Positions 1-8,605 of a stretch of 64,000 nucleotides of DNA are shown here, piece by piece. This DNA comes from CAVPWP01 sp050789285. GTDB taxonomy: Bacteria; Pseudomonadota; Alphaproteobacteria; Rhodobacterales; Rhodobacteraceae. Within the stretch, counting starts at the first letter, position 1. Every line of letters begins with the position of its first letter. The stretch is taken from positions 186,001-250,000 of the forward strand of contig NZ_JBOUVX010000002.1 in assembly GCF_050789285.1 (NCBI RefSeq), in the 5' to 3' direction. Below the pieces are notes generated by a model. It was not told where the DNA came from, made no database searches, and saw nothing but the letters and a program-made list of their open reading frames with translations. The position numbers and the translations under genes are program-made.

Positions 1-1272
1 GCGGCTGTCCATCAAGTCCGCCAGATCCCGCAGAATGGCGGCGTCAGGCACGTCGCCTGAGAAGGCGTCAAGCAGGTCGTGTGCCTCGGCACCAAAGGTC
101 AGGAAGACGTAGTGACGGGCAAGCGCCCGCACGGCCCGGAGATCAGGCTGGTCGCCGGCATCAAGAATCCGGGCGCGGTATGACCCGATCTCTCGCCCGA
201 CATGGGCCTCGTCCCCCCAAAGCCCAACCGCGACTGCACTGTCGGGCAGGCAGGCCGGTTCGGCCTGGGGGATCAGGCGATCAAGACCGAGGGCCCCGAA
301 GTCGCGATCGATGCCGGTGATGATGCGGATATTGCCGGTTCCCGTCCGGTCCCGGGGCGCGCGCGCTTCGTCCAGGGTTTCTTGCGCGGTGTCGTCCGGG
401 GCTTCGCCAGGTCCTTCGCCCGCGACGGCCGTGGGTCCCGTGACCGAGGTCCCTGGCGTGGGACGTGCCGGGGCCGCGCCCGCCAGCATGTCGACTTCGA
501 CCAGACCCTGCGCGGAAGCGCGGCCAAGCTGGCGCGCGATCGCCTCAACCGCCAGCGCGTCGCGACCCCGCGTCTCCTGCCGCTGGGCGTCCTGCGCCGC
601 TGGATGCGGCCCGCCTGAACCGATTTGCCGGTCCGCCGGACCTGGCTGGGGCGTGGCGGTCATCTCGTCGACACCGGTTTCAAGCCCTGACCCGGGGGAC
701 GCGGTCGTCGCCCCCGCGATATCAGGAAGCACCCCAGGGCCGAGGCGAAGCGCGAGGTCCAGTTCCGAAAGCCAGGCCAACGGCAGCACGGCGCCCGCCA
801 CGGCGGGTTCAGGGGTGATCTGCGCAAGAGGCGCCGGCACCCCGGCGGGCGGGCCAGACATGGCCGGGTCGGCCGCGATCGGGACCTCAAAGGGCGAATC
901 GTCAGGAGGCGGACCATCACGGATGTCGATGACGAGGGCGCTCTGGCGATATTCGAAAGCGGTCGCGTGGCAGGCGCAGGCAAGATCGATCTCAAGCGGT
1001 GCGCCCGGTCCCTTCTGCCGCAGCGCACCGACCCGGTCGCGCCCGATCAGGCGAAAGACATCGCCCGTGTCGAGGGTCAGGTCTGCGTCGATGCCAAGCA
1101 CATACCCTTGTCCGTTGCGGCCCATCCGCCAGGCCGGGCGCGCACCTGGAAACTCGATCACCAGGCGGGCATAGCCGGCGTGATCTCCGGACCTGACCGC
1201 AATGGTCTGAGCCGAGGCGGCGCTGACTCCGGAAAGCGCAAGGACGACAAGCAGCGGAAGCGCCCACCTCAT
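1..1272 (-). CDS. Secreted protein of the flagellar cluster, function unknown (3' end outside window)
   Basis: The minus-strand frame is open for 424 codons from the ATG at 1272 to the window edge; I checked every codon and found no stop. The start overlaps the motA stop (ATGA), so the two are translationally coupled. The N-terminus is a signal peptide (MRWALPLLVVLALSG, then Ala-rich, cleavage near ASA-QT). Residues 25-125 read like a compact beta domain, reminiscent of AMIN-type modules. A long Ala/Pro/Gly/Gln-rich low-complexity linker follows, and the last 100 visible residues look helical and solenoid-like. I do not recognise the family. Position suggests a periplasmic motor or flagellar accessory protein, but it does not resemble rhizobial MotC. 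The C-terminus is missing. Confidence 0.72.
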   Translation of the reverse strand, partial: MRWALPLLVVLALSGVSAASAQTIAVRSGDHAGYARLVIEFPGARPAWRMGRNGQGYVLGIDADLTLDTGDVFRLIGRDRVGALRQKGPGAPLEIDLACACHATAFEYRQSALVIDIRDGPPPDDSPFEVPIAADPAMSGPPAGVPAPLAQITPEPAVAGAVLPLAWLSELDLALRLGPGVLPDIAGATTASPGSGLETGVDEMTATPQPGPADRQIGSGGPHPAAQDAQRQETRGRDALAVEAIARQLGRASAQGLVEVDMLAGAAPARPTPGTSVTGPTAVAGEGPGEAPDDTAQETLDEARAPRDRTGTGNIRIITGIDRDFGALGLDRLIPQAEPACLPDSAVAVGLWGDEAHVGREIGSYRARILDAGDQPDLRAVRALARHYVFLTFGAEAHDLLDAFSGDVPDAAILRDLADLMDSR

Positions 1273-2138
1273 GCCGCCTCCGACTTCACCGTCTTGAGCG
1301 CCTCTTCGAGGTCCGAAAAGCTGGGTCGAACATGGCTCGGGGCGTTCTGCCGGCCGACTTCGATGCAGATACCAACCGCGTGGTTGTGAAGATTGGCGAC
1401 AAGGACCTCGCGGATGAGCTGATAGAAGTGGCCATCCTCTTCGGCGATGGCACGCAGCCGGTTCGCGAAGGGACCCACGATGCCATAGGCAAGAAAGACG
1501 CCAAGAAAGGTCCCGACAAGGGCGCCACCGATCAGTTTGCCAAGGATCTCGGGCGGCTGGTCGATCGATCCCATGGTCTTGATCACGCCAAGAACGGCGG
1601 CGACGATTCCCAGCGCCGGTAGGCCATCGGCCACGACCTGAAGGGCGTGGCTGGAATGAAGCGCATGGTGCTGGTTCGCCTCCATGCGCTTTTCAAGCAC
1701 CTCTTCCACCTGGTGGGGATCGTTGTAATTCATCGAGGCCGACCGAAGCGTGTCGCAGATCAGGGCGATCGCCTCCTTGTCGGCCAGGATTCTTGGGTAT
1801 CTGCCGAAGATCGACGACGCGTCAGGGGATTCGATATGTTCCTCGAGGGCGACCGGATTTTGCCGGGCAAGCCGGATCAGCTCGAACAGAAGGCAAAGCA
1901 GGTCACGGTAGTCCTGCGGCTTCCACATCGGCCCCTTGAAGACCTTGCCCAGGTCCTTGAGCGTATGCTTGATCGCGCCCTTGTCGTTCGCGATGAGGAA
2001 CGCCCCGACCGCCGCACCGCCGATCATCATCAGTTCGAAGGGCAAGGCCTTCACGATGATCGTCATCTTGCCGCCTGCGGCAAGATACCCGCCGAAGACC
2101 ATGCTGAAGACGACGACAATGCCGATGATCCCGAACAT
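1269..2138 (-). CDS. motA: Flagellar motor stator protein MotA
   Basis: MotA is the proton-channel stator subunit in the inner membrane; with MotB it drives flagellar rotation. The 289-residue length is usual. It begins with the characteristic membrane segment (MFGIIGIVVVFSMVFGG) and the K-ALPFEL-IGGAA region typical of MotA/ExbB proteins. A long cytoplasmic loop follows (about 65-170), then two more membrane segments (about 175-195 and 205-230) with the conserved DGLPALGIVAAVLGV stretch. It lies downstream of the MotE-like gene with a 70-bp gap that carries a CtrA-like box, so it probably has its own promoter. It is coupled by ATGA overlap to the next gene on its strand. Confidence 0.96.
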   Translation of the reverse strand: MFGIIGIVVVFSMVFGGYLAAGGKMTIIVKALPFELMMIGGAAVGAFLIANDKGAIKHTLKDLGKVFKGPMWKPQDYRDLLCLLFELIRLARQNPVALEEHIESPDASSIFGRYPRILADKEAIALICDTLRSASMNYNDPHQVEEVLEKRMEANQHHALHSSHALQVVADGLPALGIVAAVLGVIKTMGSIDQPPEILGKLIGGALVGTFLGVFLAYGIVGPFANRLRAIAEEDGHFYQLIREVLVANLHNHAVGICIEVGRQNAPSHVRPSFSDLEEALKTVKSEAA

Positions 2139-2189
2139 GTGCGGCCAACGTCCTTTCCATGGTTCAGGCCCTGTTCTTTCAGACGCGGG

Positions 2190-2204
2190 TTAAGAAAGAT
2201 TTCC
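2190..2204 (-). promoter_or_regulatory. CtrA-like half-site upstream of motA
   Basis: On the minus strand the element reads GGAA-N7-TTAA, followed by CCC; it matches 6 of 8 half-site bases of the CtrA consensus TTAA-N7-TTAA. It sits 52 bp upstream of the motA ATG. The same spacing recurs at fliL, flgE and motB, which is the main support. Alone it would be weak. Confidence 0.4.
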
Positions 2205-2208
2205 GGGC

Positions 2209-2847
2209 TCAGGGGGTTCTGGAAGGGGCGTCGGAGGCGGCTCCGTCGGGCGCCGAGCGAGGGACATCGGCATTGCGGCCAGCCAGGATGACGCTGATCG
2301 CGTAGGCACTGTCCGGCGTCAGACCCGAAAGGATGGCCGCCGCCGCATCCGGCCGCATGCGCCCAAGAAATCCGGCCGCGAAATCGGGCGCCATCTGCTG
2401 GAACAGCGGGGCCGCCTGCTGCGGCTTCATGTTCTCGTAGACGGTCGTCAGTTGCACTAGGTCGTTCTCGGCCGCGCTGTCGGCCAGTGCCATCGTCGCG
2501 CGAAGTGCCTCTTCGGCCGCCAGAAGTTCGGAAAGCGTCGCGCGCGCCCGCTCCTCGGCGAGTTGGGCAGCCGCAAGGCGCGTCGCGGCTACCCGCTCGC
2601 GCTCCGCGACATCGGCTTCACGTCCACGCAGATCGGCAAGAAGGGCGGCAAGCTCGTCCTCGATGGGCGCGCCACCGGGGGGTGGGGCGTCCTCGCGACG
2701 CGACACCGCGATCTCTTCAGCCAGTGCGATCGCGGGGCCCGAGACCACACGCACGGCCGCGGACCCAAGAAAGAGGCATGCAATGGCCAGGAGCGCCCCG
2801 CGCCCCGCCCTTCGGTTGCCGCGACCGGCGCGAGGGGGCGCCCTCAT
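2209..2847 (-). CDS. MotE-like periplasmic/membrane-anchored protein of the flagellar cluster
   Basis: This 212-residue protein has a basic N-terminus and one membrane or signal segment (about 17-45). A charged coiled-coil region (about 60-125, rich in Glu, Arg, Ala) follows, then a C-terminal MgtE-N-like helical repeat (about 130-195: ENMKPQQAAPLFQQM, then LGRMRPDAAAAILSGL). That layout matches proteins annotated MotE in alphaproteobacteria; rhizobial MotE is a chaperone for a periplasmic motor protein, so a motor-assembly role is inferred. I chose the ATG at 2847 because it overlaps the upstream stop (ATGA); a longer reading upstream is only the shadow of the neighbouring gene. Probably co-transcribed with fliL. 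Confidence 0.85.
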   Translation of the reverse strand: MRAPPRAGRGNRRAGRGALLAIACLFLGSAAVRVVSGPAIALAEEIAVSRREDAPPPGGAPIEDELAALLADLRGREADVAERERVAATRLAAAQLAEERARATLSELLAAEEALRATMALADSAAENDLVQLTTVYENMKPQQAAPLFQQMAPDFAAGFLGRMRPDAAAAILSGLTPDSAYAISVILAGRNADVPRSAPDGAASDAPSRTP

Positions 2848-3284
2848 CTTGCCCCCTCCTTGATTCGGGCGCGCTGACTCAGGAAGAACGTCGACCGGCC
2901 GTCCGTCGTGGGGGCGGCGGCCTCGGCGGCGGTGCCGGGGCCGGGCTCGGGGGGCGTCGCTGGTCGCGCCCGGGGGGCGGACCCGGTCTGGGGTCCCTCG
3001 ACCGGCAGGTCGTGCAGGGCCGCGACCAGAAGCTCCAGGCGCCGGGCGGCTTCTTCCGCGCGCGCGGTCAGTGCGTCGAGCGTCCCTGATGTCGTGGCGG
3101 CCGACGTCTGCGCCGCCCCCAGGGCCTTTGTCATGTCGTCGACCTGCACGGACAGAACAGCAATCGCGCCGCCGACGCCCCGTTCCAGATCGGTGAAGCG
3201 CCTCAGGCGGCGAGCAAGCACGAAGCAATAGACCCCGGCGCCGACCGCGCCGGCGATGAGCAGTATGTCGGCGATAGCGTCCAT
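2844..3284 (-). CDS. Small membrane-anchored protein in the fliL operon, function unknown
   Basis: The product is 146 residues with one N-terminal membrane helix (about 5-25, IADILLIAGAVGAGVYCFVLA). An amphipathic, coiled-coil-like stretch follows (about 28-95), then an Ala/Pro/Gly-rich acidic tail. No catalytic motif is visible and I do not recognise the family. It starts 10 bp after the fliL stop with AGAGGA as ribosome site, and its stop overlaps the next start (ATGA). It therefore sits in a tight fliL - this gene - motE-like operon, and a flagellar motor role is inferred only from that position. Confidence 0.8.
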   Translation of the reverse strand: MDAIADILLIAGAVGAGVYCFVLARRLRRFTDLERGVGGAIAVLSVQVDDMTKALGAAQTSAATTSGTLDALTARAEEAARRLELLVAALHDLPVEGPQTGSAPRARPATPPEPGPGTAAEAAAPTTDGRSTFFLSQRARIKEGAR

Positions 3285-3294
3285 GACCGTCCTC

Positions 3295-3771
3295 TCAGCT
3301 GACGACGAATTCCATGATCAGAAGGTCCCGCACAGCCCCGTCACCGGTGACGATCTGCACCCGGCGCAGCATCTGTGCCCGCAGCCGGACAAGCGAGGAC
3401 GGATCCTCGAGATCGCGCATCGCGACCGCGCGCAGATAGCCGTTCAGAACATCCACCACCCGGGGCATCAGACCCGCGACTTCTGCGGCCCGTGCGGGAA
3501 CGACCTCGAGCTGGGCCTGAAAGCGGAGGTGACGGGCATCGCTCCCGCGCCCGATCGAGATGATCAGCGGATCCACGGGCACGAAGGCCACCTGAAGCGG
3601 TTCCACGGGCGCATCGTGCGTCGCGGAGGACGCGCCGAGAGGCAGAACCCCCGATGTCGCGGCGACATAGCCGCCCCCGGCCGCGATCGGAGCAAGGCCG
3701 AGACCGATCAAGACAGCCCGCCGCCCCGGGCGTTTCGCCGGTTTGTCAGTCGGGGTCGAACTGTCGCTCAT
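3295..3771 (-). CDS. fliL: Flagellar basal body-associated protein FliL
   Basis: FliL is a single-pass inner membrane protein that surrounds the stator at the basal body. The 158 residues show a basic N-terminus, one membrane helix (about 18-38 in AVLIGLGLAPIAAGGGY), and a periplasmic domain ending in the typical FliL tail (LRAQMLRRVQIVTGDGAVRD, then LLIMEFVVS). I preferred the ATG at 3771 because GGAG precedes it by 6 bases; an in-frame ATG at 3795 has no such site. It is first in a three-gene operon and diverges from fliF, with a CtrA-like box between them. Confidence 0.9.
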   Translation of the reverse strand: MSDSSTPTDKPAKRPGRRAVLIGLGLAPIAAGGGYVAATSGVLPLGASSATHDAPVEPLQVAFVPVDPLIISIGRGSDARHLRFQAQLEVVPARAAEVAGLMPRVVDVLNGYLRAVAMRDLEDPSSLVRLRAQMLRRVQIVTGDGAVRDLLIMEFVVS

Positions 3772-3817
3772 GTCGCGCTCCGTGTTGCGGTCCACGGCGG
3801 TGATAGCCCGTTTGTGA

Positions 3818-3832
3818 CTAACCGAATGTTAA
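3818..3832. promoter_or_regulatory. CtrA-like box between fliL and fliF
   Basis: The plus strand reads CTAA-N7-TTAA, that is TTAA-N7-TTAG on the minus strand: 7 of 8 half-site bases of the CtrA consensus at exact N7 spacing. It lies 47 bp upstream of fliL and 69 bp upstream of fliF, so one site could serve both divergent operons. Confidence 0.55.
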
Positions 3833-3900
3833 GCGGCCCGCTGCTAGGAACGGCCCGGCGGCGGGACAGAACGTCTTGCCAGCGGACAAGGAGGCGTGGC

Positions 3901-5529
3901 TTGGACAGGGCCCTTTCGGTCTGGAACATGCTCGACATGCGGCGGCGCGTGATCGTCATCGGCGCGACGATCGCGATGTTCGCGGCGGTGCTGTTGCTTG
4001 GGCGGGCGGCTTCGTCGCCGAACATGGCGCTGCTCTATTCGGGACTCGAACCTACCGCCGCCGGCGAGGTCGTCGCCGCGCTCGAGGCGCAGGGCGTGGT
4101 CCACGAGGTCCGGGGCGCGGGGATCTTCGTCGACGCCTCGCAGCGCGACTCGCTTCGCCTGACCCTTGCGGGCGAGGGGCTGCCTGCGAACGGAACGGCC
4201 GGTTACGAGCTTCTCGATTCGCTTTCGGGATTCGGCACCACGTCGCAGATGTTCGACGCCGCCTACTGGCGCGCGAAGGAGGGCGAGCTTGCCCGCACCA
4301 TCGTGGCCGCGCGGCACATCACCGCGGCGCGCGTACACATCGCCACCCCCGGCACACGACCGTTCGCGCGCGATGAACGGGTCACGGCCTCGGTCACGGT
4401 CACGACCGCCTCGGGGGCTTTGTCCGCCCCCCACGCGAAGGCCTTGCGATACCTCGTCGCTTCCGCCGTTCCGGGACTCGTTCCGGAAAATGTCTCGATC
4501 ATCGACAGCGCGGGCGGCCTTGTGGCAAGCGGATCCGAGATTCCCGGCACGTCCGACGGTCTGCCCCTTGATCGTGCCGCGACCCTGCGGCGCAACGCCG
4601 AACGCCTGCTCGAAGCGCGCGTCGGCTATGGCAACGCCGTCGTCGAGGTCAGCGTCGAAACCGTGACCGAAAGCGAGGTCATATCGGAACGCCGCTTCGA
4701 TCCAGACAGCCGGTTCGCCATCTCGACCGAGACCGAAGAACGGTCGGACTCGGCAACCGACACGGCCCAGGGCGCGGTGACGGTGGCCAGCAACCTGCCT
4801 GACGGCGATGCCGGTGGGAACGACCGGCAGTCGAACAGCACGTCGACCGAAACCCGCGAACGGGTGAATTTCGAGGTGTCCGAAACCCAGCGCGAGGTCA
4901 GTCGCGCCCCCGGCGACATCCGTCGGCTGACGGTCGCCGTCCTGGTCGACGGGGTGCGGGGGATCGACGACTCGGGCGGCGAGACCTGGGAACCGCGCTC
5001 GGAGGAGGAGCTTCAAAATCTGCGGGATCTGGTGGCGTCGGCCGTGGGATTCAGCACTGAGCGTGGCGATACGCTGACGATCAAATCGCTGGAGTTCGAA
5101 CCGGTGGTCGAAGTGGGCTCGGTCGCGACCGGCGGCTTTCTGGATCGCGCCGCCGTCAATCCCATGACCCTGATCCAGACCGGGGTCCTGGCCGTGGTCG
5201 CCCTGGTTCTGGGCCTCTTCGTCCTGCGACCGATCCTTGCCGGCCGGCCGGCCGGGGCGCCCGCCGCCGACGCGCCGGGCGGGCGTCTGCCCCCCTTCCC
5301 GCTTCCGCCGATTTCGCCACCCGCGGCGCTTGACGGGGAAATCGACGACGGGTTCGACCTTCCCGGCAATCTGCCGGTCGTCGCCGGCTATGCAGGACCA
5401 GGGGACAGGCTGGCGGCCAAGGGGCCCGAGGATGCCGTGGCGCGCCTGCGCCGAATGATCGATGACCGTCAGGACGAGGCGGTCGAGCTGCTGCGCAGCT
5501 GGATGGACGACCCCGAGAGGCGTGCGTGA
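3901..5529 (+). CDS. fliF: Flagellar MS-ring protein FliF
   Basis: FliF builds the MS ring, the base of the flagellum and of the export gate. At 542 residues it has an N-terminal membrane helix (about 17-35), two ring-building domains (about 45-300, including the PNMALLYSGLEP and ATPGTRPFARDE regions), and a periplasmic Ser/Thr/Asp-rich stretch. A second membrane helix lies near 415-440 (TLIQTGVLAVVALVLGLFV). The short cytoplasmic tail, which normally binds FliG, ends in RMIDDRQDEAVELLRSWM. The frame is open much further upstream, but I chose the TTG at 3901 because AAGGAGG lies 6 bases before it and the family start pattern (LSVWNMLDMRRRV) follows at once. It is first gene of fliF-fliH-fliN-fliP. 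Confidence 0.93.
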   Translation: MDRALSVWNMLDMRRRVIVIGATIAMFAAVLLLGRAASSPNMALLYSGLEPTAAGEVVAALEAQGVVHEVRGAGIFVDASQRDSLRLTLAGEGLPANGTAGYELLDSLSGFGTTSQMFDAAYWRAKEGELARTIVAARHITAARVHIATPGTRPFARDERVTASVTVTTASGALSAPHAKALRYLVASAVPGLVPENVSIIDSAGGLVASGSEIPGTSDGLPLDRAATLRRNAERLLEARVGYGNAVVEVSVETVTESEVISERRFDPDSRFAISTETEERSDSATDTAQGAVTVASNLPDGDAGGNDRQSNSTSTETRERVNFEVSETQREVSRAPGDIRRLTVAVLVDGVRGIDDSGGETWEPRSEEELQNLRDLVASAVGFSTERGDTLTIKSLEFEPVVEVGSVATGGFLDRAAVNPMTLIQTGVLAVVALVLGLFVLRPILAGRPAGAPAADAPGGRLPPFPLPPISPPAALDGEIDDGFDLPGNLPVVAGYAGPGDRLAAKGPEDAVARLRRMIDDRQDEAVELLRSWMDDPERRA

Positions 5530-6128
5530 TGGGCAGATTGCTGGCCCTCGAATCCTTCGCCCGCGCCCCGGCTGACGCCTTTCCCGAGGCGGTCTTTTCC
5601 GCGGCCGACATCGAGGCGGCGCGCCTTGACGGCTACGAGGCTGGATATCGCGCCGGTTGGGACGACGCGACCAGCGCCACCAGCCTCGAGCAGGATCGAA
5701 TAGGCGAGGAATTCGCTCGCAACCTGCGCGACCTTGGCTTTACCTACCACGAGGCCCGCGCCCATGTGATCACGGGCGTCGACGAAGTTCTGCGAAGTTT
5801 CCTTCGCGTCTTCTTTCCCGCGTTCGTGGGTGAGGCCCTCGCCTCGCATGTGCAGGACGCGATCGCGGCCGAGATCGACCTTGCCGCCGGTCAGCCGATC
5901 CGCCTTCGGGTGTCCCCCGAGAACGCCGGGGCGCTTCGCCGGCTTCTGGTGTCGGTGTCGACCTTCCCCTGTGTGATCGAGGAAGAACCATCGCTCGCAT
6001 CGGGACAGGTCTACTGCGCGCTGGGCGAGCGCAATTTCGAGGTCGATCTCCGCAGCGTCGTCGACGCGACACAGAAGGCCCTCGACGCTCTCAGCGACAT
6101 CAATTCAAGGATGATTCACCATGGATGA
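5529..6128 (+). CDS. fliH: Flagellar export ATPase regulator FliH (divergent)
   Basis: FliH binds and restrains the export ATPase FliI and links it to the C-ring. The protein is about 199 residues with an N-terminal Ala/Glu-rich helix (including GYEAGYRAGWDDA, the spaced glycine pattern of FliH helices). A C-terminal alpha/beta domain follows (about 85-195). Sequence divergence is high, so the call rests on helix pattern, length and position between fliF and fliN. The ATG at 5529 overlaps the fliF stop; a GTG at 5526 is an alternative. GAGAGG at 5515-5520 is the likely ribosome site. Confidence 0.75.
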   Translation: MGRLLALESFARAPADAFPEAVFSAADIEAARLDGYEAGYRAGWDDATSATSLEQDRIGEEFARNLRDLGFTYHEARAHVITGVDEVLRSFLRVFFPAFVGEALASHVQDAIAAEIDLAAGQPIRLRVSPENAGALRRLLVSVSTFPCVIEEEPSLASGQVYCALGERNFEVDLRSVVDATQKALDALSDINSRMIHHG

Positions 6129-6411
6129 AGCGGAGCCCCCGGCAACTGGCACGTCCGAAGGCACCATTCCCTTCAGCGAGGTGCCGATCGAGATCCGGAT
6201 CTCGGTCGGGCACGCCCGCCCGAGGATCCGGGAACTGCTGGCGCTCACGCATGACTCCGTTCTGACGCTTGATCGCGGGGTGAACGATCCGGTCGAGCTT
6301 TACGTGGGCGACCTCCTCATCGCCCGGGGCGAGCTCGAGGAGATCGAAGGCGACGAGGACGGCGCCCTTGCCGTCCGGCTGATCGAAGTCATCGATCCGG
6401 GCGCGCGGTGA
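6121..6411 (+). CDS. fliN: Flagellar motor switch protein FliN
   Basis: FliN is a C-ring component on the cytoplasmic face that helps switch rotation and docks the export apparatus. Its 96 residues are essentially one SpoA domain (about 20-95: VPIEIRISVGHARPRIREL, then GVNDPVELYVGDLLIARGELEEI). The acidic extension of many FliN proteins is short here. It overlaps fliH by 8 bases and its stop overlaps the fliP start (GTGA), so the operon is translationally coupled. Confidence 0.92.
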   Translation: MDEAEPPATGTSEGTIPFSEVPIEIRISVGHARPRIRELLALTHDSVLTLDRGVNDPVELYVGDLLIARGELEEIEGDEDGALAVRLIEVIDPGAR

Positions 6412-7187
6412 AGGCGGGCCGGATCAGGCGTTCGCACCGGCATCGCGTGATGCCGACGTTGCTGGTGCTTTCCGCCATCGTTCTGGCGGGCCTCTCTGCG
6501 TCGGCGCAAGCGCAGGAGGTGACGATCTCACTTGGTGGCGACGGCGGGCTCGCAGGTGGCCTGTCGGGGCGCGTGGTCCAGCTTCTTCTGCTTCTGACCG
6601 TGCTGAGCCTGGCGCCGGGCCTTGCCATCATGATCACGTGTTTTCCGTTCATCGTGACGGTCCTGGCCATCCTGCGCCAGGGCATCGGCCTTCAGCAGTC
6701 ACCGCCGAACATGCTGATCGTCAGCCTGGCGCTTTTCCTGACCTACTACGTGATGGCGCCTGTGTTCGACGAGGCCTGGCGCATGGGTCTCGGGCCCCTG
6801 GTCGACGAACGTATCGGGGTCGAAGAGGCGTTTCGCCTGACACTCGCCCCGTTCCGCGGGTTCATGGCGGCGCGACTTGACCCCGAGACCTTCATGTCGC
6901 TTGCCCAGATCCGAGGAGACGAGGCAACCACCCCCGGCCCCGAGGCCGATCTGTCGTTGCTTGTGCCCGCCTTCATGCTGTCCGAGATCGAGCGCGCCTT
7001 TCAGATCGGTTTCCTGATCTTTCTGCCGTTCCTGATCATCGACCTCGTCGTCGCCGCGGTCCTGATGTCGATGGGGATGATGATGGTGCCGCCGGCAATC
7101 GTGTCGCTGCCCTTCAAACTGGCGTTCTTCGTCGTCGCGGATGGGTGGACACTGGTGGCCGGCGCGTTGGTCCGCAGTTACCTTTGA
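6408..7187 (+). CDS. fliP: Flagellar export gate protein FliP
   Basis: FliP forms the core export gate of the flagellar type III system with FliQ and FliR. The 259 residues include a cleavable signal peptide (about 15-36, ending ASAQAQE), as in other FliP proteins. Membrane segments with the family pattern follow: CFPFIVTVLAILRQGIG, QQSPPNMLIVSLALFLTYY, then the C-terminal LIIDLVVAAVLMSMGMMMVPP signature. It starts at a GTG overlapping the fliN stop. fliQ, fliR and flhB do not follow; the next genes are convergent. Confidence 0.95.
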   Translation: MKAGRIRRSHRHRVMPTLLVLSAIVLAGLSASAQAQEVTISLGGDGGLAGGLSGRVVQLLLLLTVLSLAPGLAIMITCFPFIVTVLAILRQGIGLQQSPPNMLIVSLALFLTYYVMAPVFDEAWRMGLGPLVDERIGVEEAFRLTLAPFRGFMAARLDPETFMSLAQIRGDEATTPGPEADLSLLVPAFMLSEIERAFQIGFLIFLPFLIIDLVVAAVLMSMGMMMVPPAIVSLPFKLAFFVVADGWTLVAGALVRSYL

Positions 7188-7501
7188 TCTGTCGGCACCA
7201 AGGTAGCGCAGGCGTCGCAGAGCCCGCGCCGGGGGCAGGCACGGCGGCTTGTTCATGCCAGAAACCGTCCTTCGGCGGTCAGGCCGCGGGGCGCCGCAGA
7301 GCCCTTGGGGCGGCACCGTTGGAGGCCACCGCGCGGACAGACGCGGTTCGGTCGGCGAGTTCGCAGGTCCGCCGCACCAGGACGACACCCGCTGTCGGCA
7401 TGCCGGGCGAAGACGGCTCCAGCCTTGCCCGCATCTTCGCGCGCGGATGCGTCAGTCAACCTTGCGGCCGTTAAACGCCTGCACAACGGCCTGCGGCGTG
7501 C
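7188..7501. other. Intergenic region between convergent fliP and flgI
   Basis: This is 314 bases between convergent genes. Short open frames exist on both strands, but none has a start site, composition or domain that supports a gene. A 7-bp perfect inverted repeat near the flgI end (see terminator entry) is the only structure I see. A decayed flagellar gene cannot be excluded. Confidence 0.5.
7466..7491. terminator. Possible terminator hairpin downstream of flgI
   Basis: GGCCGTT at 7466-7472 pairs perfectly with AACGGCC at 7485-7491 across a 12-base loop, just past the flgI stop on the minus strand. There is no T-tract, so it could be a Rho-independent-like pause hairpin or chance. Confidence 0.3.
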
Positions 7502-8605
7502 TCAGCGCACGAGGAACTCGGCATGAAGCGCGCCAGCGGCCTTGATGGTGGTCAGGATGTCGATCATGTCCCGCGGGCTGACCCCCAGGGCGTTGAGCCC
7601 GGCGATGACTTCCGACAAGGACGTTCCCGACGGCACCTCGGCAAGCGCGATCCCCGGCTCTTCGTCGATGGTCGCCGTGCTGCGCGGAACGACGATGGTC
7701 TCGCCGGCCGAAAACGGGTTGGGCTGCACCACTAGGGGAGATTCCTCGACGGTCAGCGTGAGATTCCCCTGACTGACGGCGACTTGCGAAATGCGCACGT
7801 CGCGTCCCATGACAATGGTGCCCGACCGCTGGTCGACGACCACGCGGGCAGGAAGCTCGGGCTCGACAAGCAGGTTCTCGATTCGGGCCAGCGCCCGGGC
7901 CGGCGTCCCTGACCGGGTCGCGTCGATGCTGACGACGACGGTGCCCGAATCCGTCATCTCGGAGACAATACGCCCGAATTCACGATTGATCGCGGCCTCG
8001 ATCCGCTGCGCCGTGGTGAAGTCTGCCGTGCGCAACGCAAGACGCACGGTCGACAGGTCGGACAACTCGAAGTCGATCTCGCGCTCGACGCGGGCACCGG
8101 ACGGGATGACACCGGCCGTCGGAACACCGGTCGTCACGCGCGCCGCATCGCCTTCGGCGGTGGCGCCGCCTGCAACGACGGTCCCCTGCGCCACGGCGTA
8201 GATTTCCCCGTCGGCCGCGTTGAGCGGCGTCATGATCAGGGTACCGCCCAGCAGGCTTCCCGCGTCACCGATGGCCGAGACGGTCACGTCGACGCGGCTG
8301 CCCGCGCGCGAAAAGGGGGGCAAGGTCGCCGTGACCAGAACAGCGGCGACATTGCGCGGGCGAAAATCCTCGCCTGCGACGTTGACGCCAAGCCGTTCAA
8401 GGATGTTCGACATGATCTCTTCGGTGAAGGGCGAATTGCGCAGGCCGTCGCCGGTTCCGTTCAGCCCGACGACAAGGCCGTATCCGACAAGGTCGTTGCC
8501 ACGCACGCCGTCGAACTCGACCAGATCCTTGATCCTTACCGGGTTGGCCTGCGCCATGCCGGAAATGACAAGGGAAAGGGCGATGACGGACAGCAGGCGG
8601 ATCAT
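7502..8605 (-). CDS. flgI: Flagellar P-ring protein FlgI
   Basis: FlgI forms the periplasmic P ring that acts as a bushing for the rod. The 367-residue length is usual. A signal peptide (MIRLLSVIALSLVISGMAQA) is followed by the near-invariant start of mature FlgI (RIKDLVEFDGVRGNDLVGYG, then LNGTGDG). The C-terminal part carries VVVDQRSGTIVMGRDVRIS and the end DMIDILTTIKAAGALHAEF. The start overlaps the flgL stop (ATGA). It is last in the flgE-flgK-flgL-flgI series; flgH and flgA are not in this window. Confidence 0.97.
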   Translation of the reverse strand: MIRLLSVIALSLVISGMAQANPVRIKDLVEFDGVRGNDLVGYGLVVGLNGTGDGLRNSPFTEEIMSNILERLGVNVAGEDFRPRNVAAVLVTATLPPFSRAGSRVDVTVSAIGDAGSLLGGTLIMTPLNAADGEIYAVAQGTVVAGGATAEGDAARVTTGVPTAGVIPSGARVEREIDFELSDLSTVRLALRTADFTTAQRIEAAINREFGRIVSEMTDSGTVVVSIDATRSGTPARALARIENLLVEPELPARVVVDQRSGTIVMGRDVRISQVAVSQGNLTLTVEESPLVVQPNPFSAGETIVVPRSTATIDEEPGIALAEVPSGTSLSEVIAGLNALGVSPRDMIDILTTIKAAGALHAEFLVR

